Shown: in pieces, positions 55,950 to 64,000 of the stretch
Layout of the letters: the number at the start of each line of letters is the position of its first letter
Numbering within the stretch: the first letter of the stretch is position 1
Assembly: GCA_951394405.1 (NCBI GenBank)
Contig: OX596336.1
Span: 2,480,001 to 2,544,000, forward strand
Direction of reading: 5' to 3'
Origin: Coprinellus micaceus
Taxonomy: Eukaryota; Basidiomycota; Agaricomycetes; Agaricales; Psathyrellaceae
Length of the DNA: 64,000 nt
The notes under the pieces: model-generated
Told to the model about the DNA's origin: nothing
The model's database searches: none
Seen by the model: the letters and a program-made list of their open reading frames with translations, nothing else
Translations under genes and position numbers: made by a program

Positions 55950-57779
55950 ATGCAGTTCGAGGTCGTTGCAAAATGTCACACCACCAAGGCCAGAGTGTCT
56001 AAAATGACGCTAGCTCGTGAGTAGCATTGCCCCAAGATTTAGTTTGAGCGGGTACTGACAGGGATTTCGATAGACGGAGTGACGATGCTTCCAACGTTCA
56101 TGCCGGTGGCGACACAGGCCGCTATCAAGGGGCTTACTCCTCAACAGATGGAGTCGCTTGGGGTTACCCTTATCCTGAACAACACCTACCATCTGAATCT
56201 GCGGCCAGGCGTGGATATCCTCAATGCTGCTGGCGGCGCGCACAAATTTCAGGGATGGAATAGGAACCTTCTGACTGTGTGTATTAAAGTTGTAACCCAG
56301 GGGACATGGGGTGGTTCCTGTCTAATACTCTGTGATGCAGGACAGTGGAGGATTCCAGCTCGTATCTCTCAGCAAATTCACCACGATCACCGAGGAGGGA
56401 GCGTTGTTTCTCAGCCCGTTTACTGGAGAACCCACCATGCTGACTGTGAGTTCCGCATATATACGCGTTAACTTGTCTTATCGAGATACAAGCCAGAAGA
56501 AAGTATGAATATCCAGCATGCGATCGGCGCTGATATCATCATGCAGCTAGACGATGTCGGTGAGGGCCTACGTTCTCCTCCCTGTCCCCGGTAGCTGATG
56601 CCCTTCTACAATCGAGTCTCAAGCCTGACAATAGGGCCGCGAGTAGAAGAGGCCATGCACCGCTCTGTGCGCTGGCTCGATAGATGTATTGCTTTCCACC
56701 AAAAGTCCGGCAAGGCAGACAGGCAGAACTTGTTCGCCATTGTACAGGGCGGACTGGACCCGGATTTGCGTGACCAGTGCTTAGAAGACATGATTAAACG
56801 GAAGGATGGCGTGGCGGGTTACGCCATTGGTGGGTTGAGTGGTGGGGAAGAGAAAGGTATAACGCTTGGCTAGTCAAGGTTGGGGACTATGATACTGATG
56901 TCCGATTCGTAGATGTATTCTGGCGAATGTGGGGCGAATACTTCTCAAGCTTGTGGAGCAATCTAACTCTCTTACAGAATCAAGCAATGCGCAGCAAAGC
57001 TTCCAGAAGAGAGTAAGCAACATCCTGCCTAACTCGGCGAAGAATGGAAGTAACGGATAACGTAGGACCAAGATATTCTATGGGCATTGGCTTTGCAGAA
57101 GGTAATCTAACCGTTTGATTCTCCAACTCCATTCTGACACTGTGCAGATCTCCTCGTCTGCGTAGCGCTCGGTGTTGATATGGCAAGTTTCCCTTAATTG
57201 TACCGGTTCACTCGAATCCGACCATTCACAGGCCGATTGTGTGTTCCCTACACGTACCGCACGGTTTGGTGTCGCCCTGACGCACAACGGTCCGCTTAAC
57301 CTGAGTATGTCTCCATGTACTAGTTTCGTTCGGTCGCTGACAGGTGGTCCCTCTAGAACTCAGCAAACATGCAAAAGACTTCTCTCCAATCGACGAGAAC
57401 TGTCCTTGCCCTACCTGTTCGTCGAAAATGTCACGGGCGCTGCTTAACCATACCATCACACATGAAACGTCTGCCGCTCACGGTGCGCGACCCCACTCCC
57501 CTTTTGTGACCCAGGATTGACTACTGCGACCTTTAAGCGATCACCCTCCACAACATCGTATTTCAAGCCCAAGTCATGGGGCGTGCACGAGAAGCCATTA
57601 TCAACGGCACCTTCCCAGACTACCTTCGCTCATTCTTTGGACATTACTTTGGTGACGCAGGATACCCAGAGTGGTGTGTGAACGCTCTCCGAACTGTCGG
57701 TGTAGATTTGCTGGAAGGGAAGGACATTCCTCTCATACCTGGTAGTGGTGTCAAGTGGGAATATGCCGACGCTTCCTGA
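55950..57779 (+). CDS. QTRT1: Queuine tRNA-ribosyltransferase catalytic subunit
   Basis: Exchanges guanine-34 of GUN-anticodon tRNAs for queuine, normally as a heterodimer with QTRT2. Start [21 protein letters not shown], split by an intron before [20 protein letters not shown]. Then [15 protein letters not shown], the active-site loop [10 protein letters not shown] (across an intron), [49 protein letters not shown] and the nucleophile in [17 protein letters not shown]. The zinc site is CPCPTC with a later His (LLNHTITHE). At least eight short introns. Fungi cannot make queuine, so this enzyme implies salvage from the environment; the partner subunit is not in the window. Confidence 0.93.
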
Positions 57780-57915
57780 TAGTTATCCGAGTCGTATTGG
57801 ATCACATATATCCTCTTGCTTTTAGCCTTTCTCCCATTGTTTTCATTTGTGCGTAGAGCAGATAACACGAAAACATAAAACAAACACGGCAACCAGCCCC
57901 TATATATACTGCCCC

Positions 57916-60900
57916 TCACCGCCGCCCTTTGCCGCCCTTCTTCGATGGTCGTGCGTTCTTGAGCCTCCTCTGCTCCACAGCCTTCCTATCCTTCCTGATC
58001 TGGTCAACAGTCTTGAGCTCACTCTTGACCTTCCCATAGCTCTTCCCAGCATTCCTTCCCCCGGAGACCTTGCCTTTCGCACCCTTCTTGGGACCTCCAG
58101 GCCCACCACGGTTCGACGGCCGACCACCCTCCACCCCGCCATCCCCGCCCTGGTCTTTCAATCTCCTCTGCGCCACCTTCTTCTCGTAGCTCTTGTGCAG
58201 CTTATCCAGAGGTTTCGCCTCCGTAACCTTATTGTGCTTCCACTTCTTGCTTGGTTGCCCTCCGTGCTTGGTATCCTCCGTCTCGCCCACCCGTGGTAGA
58301 CTGACATGGTTCTTCGTCTTCCACTCGTCAAACCGGCCACTGCGGTAGGTTGCAGGGAGTTTAGCCCCGCTCTCCGTGCGGATGATCTTTTTGTTGTCGG
58401 CGCCAGTGCCATCGCCCTTGATGAACTTTTTCTTCTTCTTATCCCAAGTGAGGGTGTTGTTGCGCTTGCGGAGACCGTCGCCGTCATCACCTTCGAGGTC
58501 GAAAGTGACATTTTGTGCTTGCTTGACGAAGGAGGACGCGCCGTCGTTGAGAGAATAGCCCTTCTCAGTGTGGGCGTCCTTCTGGGTATACGACATGTAA
58601 AACTCTTCGTCGCGGTAGCTCTTCTTCTTTCCGGTGTCAAAGACAGTCTAATTAACGATATTAGATTATGGCAGCCCTGTGAGGTTATGAGAAGTTGTAC
58701 GAACCGCGATGGTTGCCTCGTCAGCCATCTCCACACCCTCATTCACTGCTCCATACCCATCGCCTCCAGCCTCCGAGGCACTGCCTGCATCCTCCGCATC
58801 TTTCAAAGCCTGTGTTCTCGCCTTCACCTTGTTCAACGACCTTCTCCTCTGCTTCATCAGTGCCAAGTTCTCGCCGTTCCCCTTCTGTGTTGCCTCGAAG
58901 ATGGTTTCGTTTGGTGAAAACGAGTTCACCGTACGCAGAAGCTTCATCCGCCCCTCTTCCTCGGTCCGTTTCTTCACAGCGTCCGACCCCCGGAGTAACA
59001 CACTGTGCACACCCGAGTCCGAGCCCGCCAGCATCCATTTGGGGTCCTTGATCATGTCCTTGGCACGCTGGTAACTCTGCGGACTGGCCTTGCCTTTGCT
59101 TCGCTCGTACAGGGTGTGCCCACGCTCCATGACGGCACGGAGGGATGGCAGGGAGTGGTTCACGTCGTCCAAAGTCCTGAGATATTCAATCTCTTCGTCG
59201 ATGATCTCGCGCTGGAAGGTGCCAAGAACAAGATTCTCCGCATAGAGATGGTCGCCATCCCCTGGGACGCTGTTAACCAGGGGTCTGCTGAGGAAGAGTT
59301 GGAGGTCGAGAAGATACGGGAGCTCGTGGTTTGTGATGAACGACCAGGCCCAACCTTGCCGACCAGCACGAGCTGTACGACCGACTCGGTGAACGAACAC
59401 ACGAGCGCCGTGAGGGAAGTCGAAGTTGACAACGTTTTGGAGGACGGGAATGTCGATACCACGAGCGGCAACATCCGTAACCACCAGGATGTTGGTGACC
59501 CCACGCCTGAACTGGTCCATCTGGTGTGTTCGTGCAACTTGGTCAAGGGAGCCGTAGATATGTGAGACAGAATAACCGATGGTAGTGAGGAGGTTCGTAA
59601 GGTATTCAATGTGGTGCTTTGTTGCGGCGAAGATGAGCGTTTGGTGAGGGGCAGTGAACTGAGTTTTGGCTTTCCCTTTGAACTTCTTCTTTTTGTCGTC
59701 TTCCGGGGCGTTCGAACCAAGTGGGACCTTGATAACATCTCGAAGCAAGCTGAGCAAGCAAGCCTCCTTTTCAGCCTTCTTCACAGAGAAGAACGCCATC
59801 TTGAGGTCAGAGCTGATCTTGCTCTCGGCGTCCAATCGGACGAGCTTGGGGTCCTGCAGACCGGCCTTGGCGAATTCAACAAGGGACTTGGGGAGGGTGG
59901 CGGAGAAAAGAATGCTCTGGCGGGACGCGGGGAGACGGTGCAGTAGCTCATCGAGGGCCGTTTCGAAACCCATCTCGAAGAGTCTATCTGCTTCGTCAAA
60001 AACGAGGTATTGAATGGACTTCAAGTCAAGGCTCATTTCGACTACGAGATGGAGCAAACGACCGGGGGTTGCGATGATGCTGGACGGCGCAATTCAGTCA
60101 AATGTCCGCGAACGAAGCCAAGTGGAACTCACATATCAGGGTTGTTTGTGATCATCTCGAACTGTTCATCCAATCCTTCACCGCCAACGACGAGGCCCCA
60201 TCGCAGCGCTGAACTTTTCGAAGATTCTCCTTCTCCTTTATCTCCTGCGTGGTCTCCGCTACGATGCCATCCACGAGCAAGCTCTTTGCCGACCCTGAAG
60301 ATCTGGACGGCCAACTCACGAGTAGGCAGAAGAATCAAGGCTCTCGCACCGAACGCTGTTTGATGAATGCCACCCAGCCTCTGGATGAGAGGGACCATGT
60401 ATGCCAAAGATTTTCCCGAACCTGTTCTGGCCATTCCAACCAGATCTCTTGGCGGGGTTTCGAGAAGCGCGGGGATGGAAAGTCTCTGGATTGGGGTCGG
60501 TATCCGATATCCTTGGAGGGTTAAGGAGCGCAGGAGGGACGGATGCAGACCTATTCACAGTATTAGGACGAGATAGCAAAGCACCCTACAGACGACGCAC
60601 CCATGCTTTGAAAACTTCCACCACCGACTTCGCCCTTTGCAACCTTTCCCTTTCCCTTGGCCTTCTTGAGAATCTGGGTACCCCCCTTCACATCTCTCTT
60701 CGCAATAGAGTCTTTCAGGAATTTGGCCAAGTCTTCATCGTCCTCGAGGTCGATGTCGTCCTGAGAAAATGCTTGGACTTTCCGTCGCTTTCCCGCAAGA
60801 GCGGACGAAATGTCCATGTCCATTTCGTCATCGTCCGAGAGGTCCACCATCTCTATGGAGCCATCCGATGCCCACTCCACTTCAGAGCTAGACACTGAGA

Positions 60901-60928
60901 CAGCTCTTGGTCGTTTAGATGGAGGCAT
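57916..60928 (-). CDS. DBP10: DEAD-box RNA helicase Dbp10
   Basis: Nucleolar helicase for 60S subunit assembly. Acidic N-terminus (WASDGSIEMVDLSDDDEMDMD), then Q-motif region GYRIPTPIQRLSIP, Walker A ARTGSGKS, PTRELA, TPGRL, DEAD in FDEADRLFEMGFE, SAT, and C-terminal lobe with VVTDVAARGIDIP and HRVGRTARAGRQG. A family-specific C-terminal extension follows: SYTQKDAHTEKGYSLNDGAS and FDEWKTKNHV, then a very basic tail ending PSKKGGKGRR. These extensions separate Dbp10 from other DEAD proteins. Few introns. The convergent transglycosylase stop is 136 bp away. A start two codons upstream (60934) is possible. Confidence 0.95.
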
Positions 60929-61752
60929 GGTCAATGAAGGAGCTCAGAACGGGAGATGTTGCCCAATGCCCACGGCAGGGAAATTTATGTGACAGTGTGT
61001 CACATTGATGTCGCTGTCACGCATCTTTGGGCGCCTAAGCGCTTCCTGACTATCTTCAGCTCGGAAATGGCGTTTCTCCTACTGGAAAACTTTGAATCAC
61101 GCGGCGTATATCTCCCTTTGTGTGCCACACTCACAGACACTCACAGACACTCGCCCCCACTCGACGGGTCCTCTCGAATGCGAGTAACCCCCGTTCACCA
61201 TGTGGTCGACTTCTGGCATCTCGGCCGTTAGCTCCAAGCTGAGAGGATGTTGGCCGCTCCGTCGCCCCGTTGTTCCTTGATGGTAGCGCGATTCGATTCT
61301 GTCTGGATAACAAGTGATTTGGCCTGATTCAGGTCAACGATTGGCTGTTGGCGTTGGCGGCTAACACCCCGAAAAGAACCTTTGAACCTCCCAGCTTCTA
61401 GTTCTCTCCCCAGAACTAGGGGCCTTCCCCCTGAGTAAGCTTTTTCTTTCAAAACCTGGATTCCATGTACCGACGCCCACCTCATATAGAGCGCCGCTGC
61501 ACGTAATCCACCACCCGAGGGAGGATCAATCCAGCCTGCCTTGGACCGATCAAGAGGGCATCGTGCTTCAGCACCCTTTGGAGCGTAGAAAGTCTCCACG
61601 TTGATAGCAGGCGCAGCTGAGCACCCGGAGGTCAACCGAAGCGGCAGCAAGAACGTGCCGTCCCGCGTCAAGGCGACCAATATAAGGTCGCAGCCAACCC
61701 CGGGAGGGAGGCAACTCCGTTTCTTAACGCTCCTTTCCCTTCTCCTTTCCAA
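60929..61752. promoter_or_regulatory. Divergent promoter region DBP10 / Kre9-like gene
   Basis: 824 bp. CAATATAAGG at about 61679-61688 gives a TATA box some 70 bp before the Kre9-like ATG. A short tandem of ACACTCACAG lies near 61132-61152. A 174-codon minus-strand frame (61228-61752) has no recognisable motif. Confidence 0.45.
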
Positions 61753-62418
61753 ATGAAGTGGACACCGTCTCTTTCGAGCCTCGCCCCCCTTTACGCCCTA
61801 ACTATATCAGTTATAAGCGTGTATGGGGCATCCCTCGACGTTTATGCACCCCCTGTCCTCGAGCCACGCAATGGCGATATCTGGGTTGTGGGGGAAAAGA
61901 GGGCGGTCGTCTGGTGCGGCCTTCTTTATGCTTACCGTCCCACCTCCTCATGCTGATCGTCTATCTCAGGGACAGCTCCTCTCCCCCAAAACATATTACC
62001 AACCCCTACGGCACCATAAGACTCCGTAAGGGCAACCACACGTTGGACAATTGTACGGTGCAATCTTACACATATCCAACGCACGCTCTGACCGCCTGCA
62101 CATGTCAGTCAACCTGGGCTCTCGTTTCAGTATCCTCGATGGCAAGCGAGAGGTGACTGTCCCAAACGTAACGGAAGGCGATGATTACCGTATCGTCTGT
62201 AAGCGCGGTCACCTTTCCCACCTCATGGGAGCGTCGCTGACGGTCTTGATTAGTGTTTGGCGACTCTGGCAACTGGAGCGAAACGTTCTGCATCGTCCAA
62301 GGTACATTGACTCCCACCCCTTGCCGATCCTAGACCTAACCATCACCCTTCTCCTTCTCCTGCAGCTCCAGCAAACCCCAAACACAGCGGCAACAAGCTC
62401 AAAACCGACGACTACTGA
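61753..62418 (+). CDS. Small secreted Kre9/Knh1 N-terminal-like protein
   Basis: 144 residues. Exons 61753-61913, 61970-62052, 62109-62198, 62254-62301 and 62366-62418 are in phase. A signal peptide (LYALTISVISVYGA) precedes LDVYAPPVLEPRNGDIWVVG, then AVVWDSSSPPKHITNPYG, RFSILDGKREVTVPNV, DDYRIVLFGDSGNWSETFCI. This is the immunoglobulin-like fold found at the N-terminus of yeast Kre9/Knh1 and in many small secreted basidiomycete proteins. The end (KLKTDDY) lacks a hydrophobic tail, so a GPI anchor, common among relatives, is not predicted. Function is probably in or near the cell wall, unproven. Confidence 0.8.
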
Positions 62419-62775
62419 GCTCCAGGACTGACCCTAGGTCCGGTTGAGTGGCAGGGACCGTAGCATGGGTTGCAGATCTTCTGGCGTAGTCTTGTCATAC
62501 CCAACCCTCTAATGCACTGATAGACCTTGTCTCCCGTTGAGCCGCCTCGAACGCCGTAAAGAGATATCCCAAATGTCAAAGTCACTGCCATACCCGTACA
62601 CTGGCTTGGCGCGTTTCATGCACGCCTGGTCGAAGCGCCTCGTGAAGATGTCCCGACAGTCGTCCCTCGCTTCACGGGGATCCCTGTCGAGCCTGGCGCG
62701 ACTGAAGGTCGAGAACGTGTTGAAGTCGACGACTCTGACCCCAAGACGTGGTAATCAGTTGTCTGAGCCGAGTAT
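62419..62775. other. Convergent intergenic region
   Basis: 357 bp between the Kre9-like and DUO1 stops. A short plus-strand frame (62537-62779) looks non-coding. Nothing else seen. Confidence 0.4.
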
Positions 62776-63824
62776 TTAACCTAGAGCGAAGTCGCGCCTC
62801 ATACCTGGTCTGATAGGAGCTGCAGCGGGCCCCCGCATTCCGCGCATTGATGCCCGAGTTCCTCGTACGCCCCTAACTCCTCCACGAGAAGCTAGGCGAT
62901 CCCTCTTCGCCTGCTCGGTCCTCTCTTTCTCTTCCCTTGCGGCACGCTCGCGCTCTTCTTTGTCTCGTCGTTCGCGCTCCCTTCGTTCAGCGAGTGCCCT
63001 TTCGCGGGCAGCCTCCCGTTCTTGTTGCTCGGCAGCGAGTAGCTCCAGCCGTATTCCCTCTTCATCCTGACTCGGAGTTAGACAAGATAAAGGTAAAGGC
63101 AGCACGGCGGGGGGTTGCTCACGGCTTCGGCACCATGCCATTCCTCATCGAATATTAATCGAGCAAAGTCTTCGCTCTTGGACAATATCCGAACGTACTT
63201 GTTAAGCAACATATCCGTCTCGACCAATTGCTCTGCAACTCTCTTCTGCAATCAGCACCGCACTGTGGCATTGCACTCGAAAACACTTAATGAACGTACG
63301 TGGTTCGCAGCCCCCGCCTCGTCCAACGCCCCATTGAATTGCTCAAACGCCGTATTCAGCTTCTTCAAGATGAAGATATCGCTCTGGAGTTTGTCTTCTC
63401 TGATCTTCTCTGCCCTCCGCCTCGCTTCCTCGCTCGCTTCTTGGTTGTGTCCGTCGTCACCAAGGCCTTTCTCTTCATCGCCTTCTCCGTGGTCGTGGTG
63501 GGCGCTGGGCTCGTCTCCCTCTCCTTCCCACCGCTCATCCTCGGGGTCAATGAGCCTGCTGCTCGCATTTGCTTTCCCCTTCTGCCGTTGCTGCTGCTGC
63601 TGCTGCTCTTCGCGCTGCCGTGACGGTGCCTCCTGTGGCCTCGAAAGTAAACTAAAGGGTGCAGGTATTCCGAGTCGAATGGTCTGATCCAGGGAAAGGT
63701 CGGCTAGTGAAAGGTCGTCTGGTCGAGAATGAGACGAATCGGAAGGTAAGACTTCCGTCACATCGAGCAACTGGGAGTCATCTGCTCTGAGAGAAAAGTT
63801 TGCGGACGAATTATACGAGTCCAT
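62776..63824 (-). CDS. DUO1: DASH/Dam1 complex subunit Duo1
   Basis: Kinetochore-microtubule coupling ring component. The N-terminus (MDSYNSSANFSLRADDSQLL) includes a seven-Gln run encoded by CAG/CAA repeats (about 63586-63606), then an acidic, His-containing stretch. The conserved Duo1 core is DIFILKKLNTAFEQFNGALDEA, then VAEQLVETDMLLNKYVRILSKSEDFARLIFD. After an intron a long charged helix (Glu/Arg-rich, AEQQEREAARERALAERR) and a Gly/Arg-rich tail (RGGVRGVRGTRAS) end at FALG. Three exons. I chose the Met at 63824 over 63905 because the upstream part is not acidic or conserved-looking. Confidence 0.85.
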
Positions 63825-64000
63825 GAGATGTGCAAGGGGACACGGGCGAGGACGGCAGTTAGGGGAGGAGGAGATGAACGCAAGCGACAGGCCGTGAATA
63901 ATCAACAGATGCGATCATCAATCAAAGCATCGACGCGTCGCGAGTCGCGACATGACGCGATCGACATTCATGGACGAGTAAGAAGGCTCCAACACGCTCG

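Noticed and set aside
1..64000. tRNA, rRNA, CRISPR arrays, LTR elements
   Set aside because: I looked for T-loop and anticodon patterns, regular spaced repeats and long terminal repeats by eye and found none. A covariance-model scan would be decisive.

Overview
The window is nuclear DNA from a filamentous basidiomycete, most likely an Agaricomycete. Nearly every gene is split by short introns of about 45-75 nt. Products include an Agaricomycete-type BTB protein, a DASH complex subunit, a Kre9/Knh1-like secreted protein and a Tad-like LINE. Genes are dense on both strands and mostly single-copy housekeeping genes, often in divergent pairs with short shared promoters or convergent pairs with gaps of about 135 bp. 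Intron boundaries below were read by eye from splice signals, reading phase and family similarity; no transcript data were available.

Layout. 1-2135: 3' part of a peroxisomal-type NADH pyrophosphatase, then a BTB protein. 3226-6366: Uso1/p115 tether. 7226-9352 (-): MOSC-less molybdenum-cofactor-sulfurase-like PLP enzyme. 11058-12564 (-): secreted, probably GPI-anchored GH16 glucanase. 13006-21039: an apparently intact non-LTR retrotransposon with a 43-nt poly(A) tail and a perfect target duplication. 20937-21906 (-): hemerythrin-domain gene whose stop codon the retrotransposon has split. 22274-25543: COG2. 25677-30658 (-): VPS8. 30932-32988 (-): CTI6-like PHD protein, divergent from ILV1 (33160-35295). 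35751-37668 (-): fused HAD phosphatase / class II terpene cyclase. 38895-39101 (-): complex I B12/NDUFB3. 39412-42497: TOP1. 42820-45031: CDS1. 45191-46753 (-): proline-rich transglutaminase-like protein. 46754-49972: about 3.2 kb with no recognisable gene. 49973-50638 (-): RPS23, divergent from mitochondrial tyrosyl-tRNA synthetase (51017-52641). 52925-55536 (-): TM9/EMP70 protein. 55950-57779: queuine tRNA-guanine transglycosylase. 57916-60928 (-): DBP10. 61753-62418: Kre9-like secreted protein. 62776-63824 (-): DUO1.

There is no obvious operon-like or biosynthetic cluster. Several genes share a theme in membrane traffic (USO1, COG2, VPS8, TM9), but nothing in the sequence shows co-regulation. 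The most notable points are the very recent LINE insertion exactly at the hemerythrin stop codon, which predicts a poly-phenylalanine extension; the HAD-DxDTT fusion cyclase, pointing to drimane-type terpene chemistry; and two introns, in COG2 and TOP1, that appear to use GC-AG rather than GT-AG borders.
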